From an uncultured Desulfobacter sp. (GTDB lineage: Bacteria; Desulfobacterota; Desulfobacteria; Desulfobacterales; Desulfobacteraceae): a DNA stretch of 64,000 bases. Numbering within the stretch: position 1 is the stretch's first letter; every line of letters starts with the position of its first letter. This document shows positions 17,524-26,209 of the stretch, piece by piece. Both the position numbers and the translations under genes were made by a program. Location of the stretch: positions 4,684,001 through 4,748,000 of the forward strand of contig NZ_OY762929.1 in the NCBI RefSeq assembly GCF_963666675.1. Direction: 5' to 3'. The notes beneath the pieces are model-generated. The model saw only the letters and a program-made list of their open reading frames with translations. It did not search any database and was not told where the DNA came from.

Positions 17524-18504
17524 ATGAAGCTACGTTGTTTTATCTTTTTATTTTTAATCTCGGCATTTTCTACGAACCCGACCTGGGCATCGTCGTTCAG
17601 TGGGATGTATGTATTTGGAGATAGCTTGTCGGATCAAGGGAACTTTTTCGCCGCAACTTCGTCGGAACCGAGTGGACCAACGCCACCCCTTGAATACACC
17701 GATGGAACCAATTTCGGGAGATTCACCAATGGTCTTAATTACATTGACTATTTATCCTCAAATTTAGGACTCTCCTCCCGTCCATACCTGACTGGAGGCA
17801 CAAACTTTTCCTTTGGTGGCGCTCGAATCAGCAACCATCCATATGGCGGGTACAGCCTGCTGCAACAATTGGACATATTTTCTACTGCGTCAAATAAAAC
17901 GGCCGATCCAAATGCGCTTTATGTTGTTTGGGCAGGAGCAAACGATTTAGCCGATTACCTTAAAAGCCCAGGAACAACAATAAGTCCGGCTGAATCCCTT
18001 ACTTACCTATTGTCCGTTATTCAAGATTTGGCTGGATTTGGAGCCAAAAACATTCTTGTCCCTAATTTACCGGATATAGGATTAACGCCAATGATAGCGG
18101 CATTTGGATCGGAAGCAACTGAGATAGCAACGGGTTTAACTGTAGGATTCAATGAAGGTTTAGCGGCGGGGTTAAACGCATTGGCGTCAACGTATACCGA
18201 TGTAAATTTTATTGGGTTCGATACGTTCATTTTTTTAAATGAAATTGTTTCAGACCCCGATGAGGCAGGATTTTTAAATGTTACGGATGCTTGCTATAGC
18301 GAGTATATAATGCCAGGTGGTACGATCATTGGAGATCCTGACAGCTACCTTTCGTGGGACGGCTTCCACCCGACGTCAGCGGCACACAAAATTTTAGCCG
18401 ATCAAATGACAAGAACTGTTGTACCGGTTCCTTCTACAATTCTTCTTTTAGTATCCGGCCTTGTCAGTCTTGCCGGAGTATGCAGAAGAAAAAAACAGAT
18501 CTAA
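17524..18504 (+). CDS. GDSL/SGNH hydrolase with PEP-CTERM sorting tail
   Basis: 326 residues; ribosome site GAAAGGAG. Signal peptide at 1-23. The esterase blocks are present: block I FGDSLSDQGN (Ser nucleophile), block III GANDLADY, and the Asp-His pair in WDGFHPTSAAH. The C-terminus VPVPSTILLLVSGLVSLAGV then CRRKK is a PEP-CTERM tail (VPVPST in place of VPEPST; hydrophobic helix; basic end), so the protein should be processed by an exosortase and delivered to the surface or matrix. No exosortase is in this window. It probably cleaves ester bonds in lipids or polysaccharides; substrate unknown. Confidence 0.85.
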   Translation: MKLRCFIFLFLISAFSTNPTWASSFSGMYVFGDSLSDQGNFFAATSSEPSGPTPPLEYTDGTNFGRFTNGLNYIDYLSSNLGLSSRPYLTGGTNFSFGGARISNHPYGGYSLLQQLDIFSTASNKTADPNALYVVWAGANDLADYLKSPGTTISPAESLTYLLSVIQDLAGFGAKNILVPNLPDIGLTPMIAAFGSEATEIATGLTVGFNEGLAAGLNALASTYTDVNFIGFDTFIFLNEIVSDPDEAGFLNVTDACYSEYIMPGGTIIGDPDSYLSWDGFHPTSAAHKILADQMTRTVVPVPSTILLLVSGLVSLAGVCRRKKQI

Positions 18505-18611
18505 AATTTCTATCAGCGGTTACAGGGAGAATCATGAACGTTTCTGCCTGTATTCTTCATTCGTGTATCTGCCCAAAGGGCAGACTGCAATATTTGGGCC
18601 CCATGTTCAAT

Positions 18612-18649
18612 AAGAATGGAAAGCTTCCCGGCGGGCGCTTTCCATTCTT
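18612..18649 (+). terminator. Hairpin downstream of the GDSL gene
   Basis: AAGAATGGAAAGC pairs perfectly with GCTTTCCATTCTT across an 11-base loop. It is followed by GGTTTG rather than a strong T-run, so termination may be weak. Confidence 0.55.
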
Positions 18650-18706
18650 GGTTTGATCGTATAATTTTTAAGGGCGTCAAAATTCTCGGGGAATCCTTGA
18701 GATATA

Positions 18707-18856
18707 TCACGCGGTTTTTATCTCGATCTGCCTGGGTTTTGCCGCTTCAGATTTAGGCAGATGGAGTTTTAACACACCGTTTTTCAATTCCGCCTCGACC
18801 CTTTCCACATCAATGGTCTGCGGTACGGAAAAGCTTTTAACCCCGATTTTTTTCAT
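18707..18856 (-). pseudogene. Small heat-shock protein (Hsp20) C-terminal fragment
   Basis: On the minus strand 49 codons read MKKIGVKSFSVPQTIDVERV, then EAELKNGVLKLHLPK, ending PRQIEIKTA and a TGA. This is the end of the alpha-crystallin domain (NGVLKLHLPK) plus a C-terminal tail of the family. The first ~90 residues are missing, and the sequence upstream is the tail of the MgtC-type gene, so this is a deletion remnant. Confidence 0.75.
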
Positions 18857-18885
18857 GTCAATAGGGTCTTATTATTTTTTACACA

Positions 18886-20418
18886 TTATCTGAAATCATA
18901 ATAGAAACCGACAGTGAGCCCCCCCGAAATGCAGACAATGATGAATGATACGGCCAACCGGCGAAAAAGTCTGCGGTCCCCAAGCATGAATACATAAAAA
19001 AGCTTTACAAGCGTATTTGAAATGGCTCCGATCACAAGATTCAGGCCGGCCCAATCCAATGAAATGATGCCTGCTTTTTGCGCATCGCTTAGAGAAAATG
19101 CGATGGCGTCCACATCAACCAGTCCACTGACGGCAGAAACAACCGGCAGCCAGCGATCGCCAAGGTAAATTGTTGCCAGCCTTGTCAAAACCAATATTGT
19201 GCTGAAAATTATGCCAAAGGTGATGGCGGATTTCAGGCAGAACGGGTTCTTCAGCTGCATGGAGCCCATCTCCTCTGAATCTTCTTTCTTGGTTTTCAAC
19301 GAAAAATAGAGCGCCAGGATGATTCCGGTGATACCCATAATCACGATGGGCAGAATGATATTCTGCATCATTTCTTGATTTACAATGGCAATCTCAAGCA
19401 GCAGTCGTGGAAACATGATGGCCGAGGCAAGCAGAATGGCCACGGCAAAACTTTTGTTCAAATTGGGAGACTCTATACTCCTTTTTGCAAAAGAAACCGT
19501 TGTCACGGTGGAAGAGGCCAGTCCACCAATAAAGCCGGTCAGGCCGATCCCGGCGCCGGGTCCAAGTGCCTTGACGGCGATATATCCCACCAGACTGATA
19601 AATGATACCAATACGACAATCAGCCATATTTTGTATGGGTTCAGGGCCTTCAAAATATTATATAGCCAGGCGATCTCCATCTTTTTGTCAAGTGTTTCAC
19701 CTTTTTGCGGCAACCGTTCTCCGTCCTTTTGAAATCGTCCGGTGACCACGTTCTTGTCATGGGATCTCACCGTATAGGATCCGAGCTGCGCTCCGGAACT
19801 GCCGTAAAGCATTACAACATCACCGGTACGAATTGATGACACATGTTCCTGCAATACAGAAAGCGTCTGGGAATCGTTGTCATAAGCGTGCACCATACCA
19901 AATGTGGTTTTCATATAATCAGACAAGGGCTGGTTGGGAAACACAGGAAGAATGATAAAGGTAATTACCAGGAACTTTATTCCGGCCTGAAGCTCAAACA
20001 ATTGTATCTTTTCCGTGAAAGACCGGATCGTCTTTTTCTGGGACAAAATGACCAGGATGATGATGGCGATGGCAATGGCCATCTCCTTGAAACCAATAAT
20101 AATCAATACGCCAAGGAAAAAAGTCAGCATGACCGCAATTTCAGTGGTGATGCCGGTATCCCGCTTGCGATCCATCCAGTAACCACTCAAGAGAAATGAC
20201 AATATCCCCAGAAACCCGCCCACAATGAGCCAAGGGCTTTGAAAAAACCGGCTCAAATACCCAGAGACGCCTCCGATCAAAGCGATGAGAATAAAGTCAC
20301 GCGTGCCGGCATGGGGATTTTTCGACCCTGCCATATCCCGTTCCAATCCCAGGGCAAAACCGACCAAGGCGATTAAGCCGAAATTTACAAATTGTTCAAA
20401 AACAGGGTCCTGAATCAT
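18886..20418 (-). CDS. MgtC/SapB-DUF4010 membrane protein with soluble insertion
   Basis: 510 residues; ribosome site AGGAAA. The N-terminal MgtC/SapB domain (LIALVGFALGLERDMAGSK, GTRDFILIALIGGVSGYL, GITTEIAVMLTFFLGVL) is followed after ~175 residues by a hydrophilic stretch of ~90 residues (from SDYMKTTFGM to KKMEIAW). A DUF4010 membrane domain completes it (GFIGGLASSTVTTVSFAKRS, SGLVDVDAIAFSLSD). Family members are usually nearer 420 residues, so the insert is the unusual part. The role is unknown; the MgtC family is linked to Mg2+ limitation and membrane homeostasis. Confidence 0.75.
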   Translation of the reverse strand: MIQDPVFEQFVNFGLIALVGFALGLERDMAGSKNPHAGTRDFILIALIGGVSGYLSRFFQSPWLIVGGFLGILSFLLSGYWMDRKRDTGITTEIAVMLTFFLGVLIIIGFKEMAIAIAIIILVILSQKKTIRSFTEKIQLFELQAGIKFLVITFIILPVFPNQPLSDYMKTTFGMVHAYDNDSQTLSVLQEHVSSIRTGDVVMLYGSSGAQLGSYTVRSHDKNVVTGRFQKDGERLPQKGETLDKKMEIAWLYNILKALNPYKIWLIVVLVSFISLVGYIAVKALGPGAGIGLTGFIGGLASSTVTTVSFAKRSIESPNLNKSFAVAILLASAIMFPRLLLEIAIVNQEMMQNIILPIVIMGITGIILALYFSLKTKKEDSEEMGSMQLKNPFCLKSAITFGIIFSTILVLTRLATIYLGDRWLPVVSAVSGLVDVDAIAFSLSDAQKAGIISLDWAGLNLVIGAISNTLVKLFYVFMLGDRRLFRRLAVSFIIVCISGGLTVGFYYDFR

Positions 20419-20657
20419 ATCAAAATTTCCTGATGCTTTTTATTCTTGGGGTGCTTTCATTTCACAATAGGCGTTTCTCCGAAAATCCAAAAAAGGATCC
20501 ATGGGAATCCCCCCATGAAAGGTTATCTTAAGGCGATATCATCTTAGAAGAACTTTATCAATATCCTTCTATGGGTCTTTTCCGTTCCGTTCCAAGAGGG
20601 TATAAAGCACATAGACTCAACATTATATTTACCCCTTGACCTGTTTATGGAGTTGCA

Positions 20658-21308
20658 GTGACTCATTTAATTATACTCGACCTGGACGGAACATTGGCAG
20701 ACACGCGGGCTGATATTGCCCGGGCTGTGAATTGGGTTCGCAGGTCATACGGACTTTCTGAATTCCCCATGGATAAAATTATCGGGTATGTTGGCGGCGG
20801 ACGCACCCGGTTGATGGAAAAAGCACTCCATGACCAGCCTGAAAAAGAGATCGGCCAAGCGTGCAATCGCTTTAGCGAATATTATGTCAGGAATCTTGTT
20901 GCGGATACCCGGCTTTATGCCGGCGTCCCAGAGACGATAAAGGCGCTCCGGCGCAAAGGTTTTTTGCTGGCGGTTTTATCCAACAAACCCGGAGATATGT
21001 GCCGAAAGATCACCGCTTTTTTCGGGCTGGATCAATACCTGATCGCAACCGTGGGCGGCGGTGATGTTCATACAGTAAAGCCCGAGCCCGATGGCTTTTA
21101 TGAAGTGCTGCGCGTTGCCAAAGCAAACGGCTTTAACGGGAACAAAGAAAACACCTGGATGGTCGGAGATCATCATACCGATTTACAGCTTGCCCTGAAT
21201 GTCGGGATCAACAGTATTTTTTGCAATTACGGTTTTGGAAGCAGGCTGGCAATGAACCCTGATTTTGAAATTGAACGGTTCAATGAGATAGCATCAATCA
21301 TCCCCTGA
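20658..21308 (+). CDS. HAD-family phosphatase, phosphoglycolate-phosphatase-like
   Basis: 216 residues. HAD motif I LDLDGTLAD (D8, D10), motif II LSNKPG, motif III lysine in KPEPDGFYEVL, and motif IV VGDHHTDLQLA. The alpha-helical cap between motifs I and II is of the Gph/PGP type. It probably dephosphorylates a small metabolite such as 2-phosphoglycolate, but specificity cannot be read. GGAG lies upstream of the ATG. It is divergent from the MgtC-type gene; the 239-base gap shows no other gene. Confidence 0.8.
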   Translation: MTHLIILDLDGTLADTRADIARAVNWVRRSYGLSEFPMDKIIGYVGGGRTRLMEKALHDQPEKEIGQACNRFSEYYVRNLVADTRLYAGVPETIKALRRKGFLLAVLSNKPGDMCRKITAFFGLDQYLIATVGGGDVHTVKPEPDGFYEVLRVAKANGFNGNKENTWMVGDHHTDLQLALNVGINSIFCNYGFGSRLAMNPDFEIERFNEIASIIP

Positions 21309-21328
21309 ACCCTTCGGCGCAATGACAT

Positions 21329-21826
21329 TTACGGCTTGCGGATGTCGGCGACTTTTGCCTGACCGGCCGTTGCCAGATCCGCCGGGGAGATTTCGATGGA
21401 GACCGTATTTCTGCCGCTGCCGCAGAAGACATGGGGCAAATCCATCAAACGTCGATCCAGGATAACCACCACATCCGTAGCCACAGGAAACGGCCCGACC
21501 CCGCCGACCTCAAACCCAAGACCTGTTTCCACATCAGGCGCGGACGCGGCCCGTATCAGCTTGCGGTTAATTCCGAAAATATCTGCAAGACATTTGTAAT
21601 GAATCCGGTCCGGACCGTTGACTCCGGCAAGTATCCATGGGCCATCCTTAATTTTAAAAACGATTGTTTTGATCAGATTAACCGTCAAGTGGGGAACAAT
21701 GGCCTTGGCCTGGTCCACAATGACCACAGGGTCGTGGTGGTGAAGCCTGAAATCCACCTTGCTTTGGGTCAAAAGGGATTGAACCTTTTCAAATACCATT
21801 TTGGGTTTTACATCCTTGGGTTTCAA
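21329..21826 (-). CDS. YbaK/EbsC-type aminoacyl-tRNA deacylase
   Basis: 165 residues from TTG 21826 with GGAG six bases upstream. The YbaK/ProRS-insertion fold is visible: DFRLHHHDPVVIVDQAKA, LIKTIVFKIKDGPWILAGVNG, ALVI-type core replaced by DRIHYKCLADIFG, then GFEVGGVGPFPVATDVVVILDRRLMD and VFCGSGRNTVSIEISPADL. The glycine-rich GG-GPF block and the lysine of IKTIVFK fit the trans-editing deacylases that clear misacylated tRNA. Which aminoacyl-tRNA it edits is not decidable here. Confidence 0.8.
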   Translation of the reverse strand: MKPKDVKPKMVFEKVQSLLTQSKVDFRLHHHDPVVIVDQAKAIVPHLTVNLIKTIVFKIKDGPWILAGVNGPDRIHYKCLADIFGINRKLIRAASAPDVETGLGFEVGGVGPFPVATDVVVILDRRLMDLPHVFCGSGRNTVSIEISPADLATAGQAKVADIRKP

Positions 21827-21985
21827 TTTTTCTCCGATTCCCTGGCACCAATGGGCAGCAAAGGGTATACGGGTCTTGTTGCCGGGTCAATTAATGTATT
21901 TCAATAGTGTTCATTTTTATCTACAATACCCAGCCATCGCCACTCAATTGAAAGTGGAAAAAATAATATTTGGAAGGAAAGCCCC

Positions 21986-22417
21986 GTGTTTGACTACCCC
22001 TCATACTTAGAAAAGCTCACAGCAGGCGAACCGGTCAACAACCCATTCCTGGACTTTTTACAGATCAAGGTTGAAGCAGTTGAAAAAGGCTATTCCCGGT
22101 TCAGCATGGACGTTCGCCCCGAATTTCTCCAGGGTGCCGGCATCATGCAGGGCGGCCTAGGCATTGCCCTATCCAGTGAAGCCGCCGCCCATGCGGTGAT
22201 GAGCACCCTGTCCCCCGGCGAAAACCTGACCACCATCGAACTGAAAAACAACTTTCTTTCCATGGCGTCCAAGGGCCGCCGGCTGACCGCCGAAGCCACA
22301 GTGTTCAAACGGGGCCGGACCCTCGTTTTTGTGGACACCACAGTCAAGGATGACACCGGAAAATATATCTCAAAAAGCAGTGCCACCCTGATGGTCATTC
22401 CGCCTAAGACCGATTAA
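21986..22417 (+). CDS. PaaI-type hotdog thioesterase
   Basis: 143 residues; single hotdog domain with the PaaI-like core (FLQGAGIMQGGLGIALSSEAAAHAV, TTIELKNNFL, RTLVFVDTTVKDDTGKYISKSSATLMV). It would hydrolyse acyl-CoA thioesters. The usual HGG of the helix is QGG here. Its stop overlaps the stop of the converging carbonic-anhydrase-like gene by 4 bases. A GGAAGG ribosome site is visible before the ATG. Confidence 0.8.
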   Translation: MFDYPSYLEKLTAGEPVNNPFLDFLQIKVEAVEKGYSRFSMDVRPEFLQGAGIMQGGLGIALSSEAAAHAVMSTLSPGENLTTIELKNNFLSMASKGRRLTAEATVFKRGRTLVFVDTTVKDDTGKYISKSSATLMVIPPKTD

Positions 22418-22956
22418 TCTTTAATCGCATAAAACTGATCTTTGTCGGCAAAGATTTTGGCCTTTTGGGCATAGAGGTCCGAGGACGCTTTCAGCACCTG
22501 GGTGATCTCTTCTTTGTTTTCATAGGTCTTTTTTACCTTTCCCGGGGAGCCGACCACGAGGGAATAGGGCGGAACAACGGTGTTTTCAAGGACCACCGCA
22601 CCTGCGGCCACAACAGATCCTTTGCCGATGACAGAATGATTCATCACCGTGGCCCCCATACCGATCAGGCAGTCATCTTCTATGGTGCACCCATGCAGGC
22701 AGCACTGGTGGCCCACGGTGACGCCGTTGCCCACCGTTAAGGGCACGCCCTCATCGGCATGGCACATGGACAGATCCTGGATATTTGTCCGTTCCCCGAT
22801 GGTGATTGTGGCCGTATCCCCCCGGATGACCGTTTGAAACCAGACCGAGGCGTCCCGGGCGATATGCACATCCCCCATGATTTGAGCCGTTGGTGCAACA
22901 AATACGGAGTCATGAATTTCAGGACGGATATTTTTGAACGCGTATAAAGTCATCAT
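22414..22956 (-). CDS. Gamma-carbonic-anhydrase-family hexapeptide protein
   Basis: 180 residues of left-handed beta-helix hexapeptide repeats (IHDSVFVAPTAQIMGDVHIA). The metal-ligand positions of the gamma class are recognisable: SMCHADEG, VTVGHQCCLHGC and IGMGATVMNHSVIG supply the three histidines. A C-terminal helix follows. It may hydrate CO2 or belong to the YrdA-like relatives without proven activity. It converges on the thioesterase gene with a 4-base overlap. Confidence 0.8.
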   Translation of the reverse strand: MMTLYAFKNIRPEIHDSVFVAPTAQIMGDVHIARDASVWFQTVIRGDTATITIGERTNIQDLSMCHADEGVPLTVGNGVTVGHQCCLHGCTIEDDCLIGMGATVMNHSVIGKGSVVAAGAVVLENTVVPPYSLVVGSPGKVKKTYENKEEITQVLKASSDLYAQKAKIFADKDQFYAIKD

Positions 22957-23066
22957 CTCTCCTTGTAATCATTTTATTGAATTTGTTATGCTTAAGGCTT
23001 ATGTTTCACAGTGTAATAGAACTATACCCGCCGTTTCAAAAGTACAACCCACAAAAAGGAAAAATT

Positions 23067-24488
23067 ATGTCAAAAGAATATGATGTGGCAATTATCGGAG
23101 CAGGTTCTGCGGGATTGACAGCCCAGGAAGAGGTGATCAAACACACGGACAACTATGTGCTCATCGATGACGGCCCCCTGGGCACCACCTGTGCACGGGT
23201 GGGCTGTATGCCCTCCAAGGCGTTGATTGCCGTGGCCGATGATTTTCACAAGTGCGGTTTTTTTGATGAATATGGGATAAGCGGGGCCCAGGGTCTGGTT
23301 CCGGATCATAAAAAAATCATGGCACGGGTCCGGGCCATGCGGGATGAATTTGCAGGCGGGGTGATCCAGGAGATGTCCGGGTTCATGGACAAGGTGATCC
23401 GCAAAAGGGCCAGATTCATAGATGCCAACACCCTGGATCTGGGGGACGAAACCATCCGGGCCAAAAGCATTATCATCGCCACCGGCTCAAAACCGTTTAT
23501 ACCCGAGCCCTGGCAGACGTTTAAAGATTTTATAATCGATACGGACCAATTCTTCGAACTGGAAACCCTGCCCCGGACCATGGCCGTGTTCGGCCTGGGT
23601 GTCATCGGCATTGAACTGGGCCAGGCCCTGCACCGCATCGGCGTTGACGTCACCGCCGTGACCCGCCGGAAAACCGCCGGCGGCCTGACCGACCCCAAAC
23701 TTGAAGAATATGCCTTTGAACATTTTTCCAAAGAGATGAAGGTTGCCCTTGGCACCGCTGAAATTCTGGGCAAGACCGACTCCGGTTTAGAAGTGGGTGC
23801 CGGCAGCAAACGCTGGACCGTGGACCGGGTGCTCATCGCCACGGGCAGACGGCCGGTTCTTAAAGATTTAAACCTTGAATGCCTGAATGTTGATCTGGAT
23901 GACAAAGGCATGCCGGCCTTTGATCGACAAACCCTGCAGATCGGGAATCTACCCGTCTTTATAGCCGGGGATGTCAACGGCCTTAAACCCATTCTCCATG
24001 AAGCGGCAGACGACGGCACCATCGCAGCTTACAATGCCTGTGCCGGTTCCGTGACCCGTTTTAAAAAACGCGTTCCCCTCCAGATTACGTTCTCTTCACC
24101 GGATATCGCCATTGCGGGTTTGTCCCACAAGGCGCTGACCCAGCAAGGCATTGACTATGTGGTGGGCGAGGCCTCCTGGGAAGAGCTGGGACGGGCCAGA
24201 ATGATGCTCGGCAAGGCCGCCGGACGGGCCCGGATTTATGCCGAACCCCAAAAGGGACGGCTGCTGGGCGCAGAGCTTATGGCACCGGCCGGAGAACACA
24301 TGGCCCACCTTCTGGCCTGGGCCATGGGGGCCAACCTGACACTCACAGAGATTCTGGGCATGCCCTTTTACCACCCGGTACCCGAAGAAGCGCTTCTGGA
24401 TGCCTTTTTTCAAATCGCTGAACAGATACAAGAGCCCCTACCCTCTCCAATCCTGGTAAAAGCAGAGGGCCGCTCCCATGGCAAATAA
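23067..24488 (+). CDS. Dihydrolipoyl-dehydrogenase-like FAD/NAD disulfide oxidoreductase
   Basis: 473 residues from ATG 23067 (AAGGA eight bases upstream); the longer frame to 22977 lacks a ribosome site. FAD-binding IIGAGSAGL, redox-active disulfide C42/C47 in GTTCARVGCMPSKAL, NAD-binding VFGLGVIGIELGQAL, second FAD motif VFIAGDVNG, and the C-terminal dimer-interface His-Glu pair in YHPVPEEALLDA. No 2-oxoacid dehydrogenase or glycine-cleavage genes are adjacent, so the partner disulfide is uncertain. It overlaps the DHH phosphoesterase gene by 11 bases and is co-transcribed with it. Confidence 0.85.
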   Translation: MSKEYDVAIIGAGSAGLTAQEEVIKHTDNYVLIDDGPLGTTCARVGCMPSKALIAVADDFHKCGFFDEYGISGAQGLVPDHKKIMARVRAMRDEFAGGVIQEMSGFMDKVIRKRARFIDANTLDLGDETIRAKSIIIATGSKPFIPEPWQTFKDFIIDTDQFFELETLPRTMAVFGLGVIGIELGQALHRIGVDVTAVTRRKTAGGLTDPKLEEYAFEHFSKEMKVALGTAEILGKTDSGLEVGAGSKRWTVDRVLIATGRRPVLKDLNLECLNVDLDDKGMPAFDRQTLQIGNLPVFIAGDVNGLKPILHEAADDGTIAAYNACAGSVTRFKKRVPLQITFSSPDIAIAGLSHKALTQQGIDYVVGEASWEELGRARMMLGKAAGRARIYAEPQKGRLLGAELMAPAGEHMAHLLAWAMGANLTLTEILGMPFYHPVPEEALLDAFFQIAEQIQEPLPSPILVKAEGRSHGK

Positions 24489-25575
24489 AAAAGACCCGCT
24501 TAACCGGTTTCTGGCGGATACCCGGTCCAGGGCCCGGACCCAGGAAATTGACATGCTGGTGTTCGGAAACGAAGCGGCGGACCTGGATTCCGTGGTCTCC
24601 GCCATTGGTCTGGCCTGGGTCCTGGCAAACGACAGCAAGCCCTGTAGAGCCCTGCCTTTAATTCCCACCCGACGAGACGATTTCCGCCTGAAAACAGAGA
24701 GCCGGTGGGTGCTCTCCCAAACAGGCATTGAGGTTGAAAACCTTTTTTTCCTGGACGATATCCAGCCGTTGGACCGCCTCATCTCCCGGGTCAAAGGATT
24801 TGCCCTGGTGGACCATAACAAGCCGTCCAATGTTTTTTTAAAGTATGAAGAAAAGATAAAGTTCATCATGGATCACCATGAAGACTTGATGCTCTACCCC
24901 TATGCATTAGGGCGGATTGAACCGGTGGGGTCCTGTGCCACCCTGGTGGGCGAAGAGCTGATTAATAAGAAACCTGCAAAAAAAATTCCCCAGAGCCTTG
25001 CCGCCCTCCTGCTTGGGGCCATCCTCATTGATACCGTCAACCTCGACCCCAAGGCCGGGCGGATGACCCCCAGGGACCAACGTGTGGTAGAGTTCCTGAT
25101 GCCCATTGCCGGACTGGACACAGAGACCTTTTACCAAGGTATCCGGGCGGCCAAATCAGACATCAGTGAAATGGACACAAGGGATCTGCTCAGGCGGGAC
25201 TGCAAGACATTTAAATTCAATACGGTGAGCTGCACCGTGGCATCGGTGCCGTTGGATCTCGAACAATGGATGGTCAGGGACACGGACCTTGCCCGGGGTA
25301 TTGAAGCCTATGCACAGGAAATGCAGGCAGATATCCTGATGACCATGAACACCCAGCGAATGCCTGAATTTTCAAGGGGGATTTCAGTATTCTGCAAATC
25401 CCCCGCTCTTTTCACAACCATCCTGGCCATGCTGACATTCAACCTTGACCTGGAAGTCATCACACCGCCCCAGGGCTTTGAGGCCGGTGACGTTCACTTT
25501 TTCCGTCAGGGCAACCTGAGCCTGTCCAGGAAGAAACTTGAGCCGGTACTGGACCAGTATTTCTCAAAAACGTAA
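24478..25575 (+). CDS. DHH-DHHA2 phosphoesterase (PRUNE/inorganic-pyrophosphatase-like)
   Basis: 365 residues. The DHH domain has the family II PPase/PRUNE motifs: GNEAADLDSVVSAIG, the Asp in ALVDHNKPS and MDHHEDLM. GSCATLVGEEL and GAILIDTVNLDPKAGRMTPRD follow. The C-terminal DHHA2 domain (residues ~225-362) ends with the substrate-binding SRKKLEPVLDQYF. Expected to hydrolyse pyrophosphate or short polyphosphate with Mn2+. Overlap of 11 bases with the upstream flavoprotein gene indicates an operon, though the two activities have no obvious link. Confidence 0.8.
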   Translation: MANKKDPLNRFLADTRSRARTQEIDMLVFGNEAADLDSVVSAIGLAWVLANDSKPCRALPLIPTRRDDFRLKTESRWVLSQTGIEVENLFFLDDIQPLDRLISRVKGFALVDHNKPSNVFLKYEEKIKFIMDHHEDLMLYPYALGRIEPVGSCATLVGEELINKKPAKKIPQSLAALLLGAILIDTVNLDPKAGRMTPRDQRVVEFLMPIAGLDTETFYQGIRAAKSDISEMDTRDLLRRDCKTFKFNTVSCTVASVPLDLEQWMVRDTDLARGIEAYAQEMQADILMTMNTQRMPEFSRGISVFCKSPALFTTILAMLTFNLDLEVITPPQGFEAGDVHFFRQGNLSLSRKKLEPVLDQYFSKT

Positions 25576-25598
25576 ACAAACAAAATAGAAGAAGCGAC

Positions 25599-26165
25599 TT
25601 ACGCCCTGGATATATATTTCCGGGTTTCGGTGTTCACCTTGACCATTTCGCCGTTTTCAAGATATTCAGGCACCTGGATTTCAACCCCGTTGGACAGGGT
25701 GGCAGGCTTGGTCCGGGCCGTGGCGCTGGCCCCTTTGATACCCGGTGCGGTCTGGGTAATCTCGAAAACAAGGGAGGCCGGAATTTCAACGGCCACCAGA
25801 TTACCGTCAATGAACATACCCACGATATCTTCCATGCCGTCGGTGAGCCAGACCAGTTCCTCTTCAATGCTCTCCTCGGCAATCATATACTGGCCATATT
25901 CCATCGTGTCCATGAACACGTGCAGATCACCATCCGGATAGAGGTATTGGACGGGCTTTCTCTGCAGGTCCACGTCCTCAAGCATATCATTGCCTTTGTA
26001 GGAGTCTTCATATTTCTGCCGGGTCTTTATACCGCTGAACCGAACCTTGTAAAGGGTGACGGCCCCCCGTGCCGACGGCGTTCTTACATCAATATGTTTA
26101 ACCAGATAGGGTTCACCGCTGATCTCCACCACCTGGCCTTTTTTTAAATCACATGCTTTTGGCAT
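25599..26165 (-). CDS. yeiP: EF-P-like translation factor EfpL (YeiP)
   Basis: 188 residues with KOW, OB and C-terminal domains: KKGQVVEISGEPYLVKHIDV, TPSARGAVTLYKVRFSGI, then KGASATARTKPATLSNG and VQVPEYL-type ending (IQVPEYLENGEMVKVNTETRKY). The tip loop SARGA, in place of the lysine-bearing loop of canonical EF-P, identifies the EfpL/YeiP branch, which relieves ribosome stalling at certain proline-containing motifs. It follows the DUF2058 gene on the same strand with 45 bases between. Confidence 0.85.
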   Translation of the reverse strand: MPKACDLKKGQVVEISGEPYLVKHIDVRTPSARGAVTLYKVRFSGIKTRQKYEDSYKGNDMLEDVDLQRKPVQYLYPDGDLHVFMDTMEYGQYMIAEESIEEELVWLTDGMEDIVGMFIDGNLVAVEIPASLVFEITQTAPGIKGASATARTKPATLSNGVEIQVPEYLENGEMVKVNTETRKYISRA

Positions 26166-26209
26166 ACGTGCTTCTCCTAAATTAAAATCTTCATTGCTTT
26201 TAAGTTTAA

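Noticed and set aside
22410..22426. CGATTAATCTTTAATCG palindrome over two converging stop codons
   Set aside because: Stem of only 7 AT-rich base pairs with a 3-base loop; likely a by-product of the overlapping stop codons rather than a terminator.
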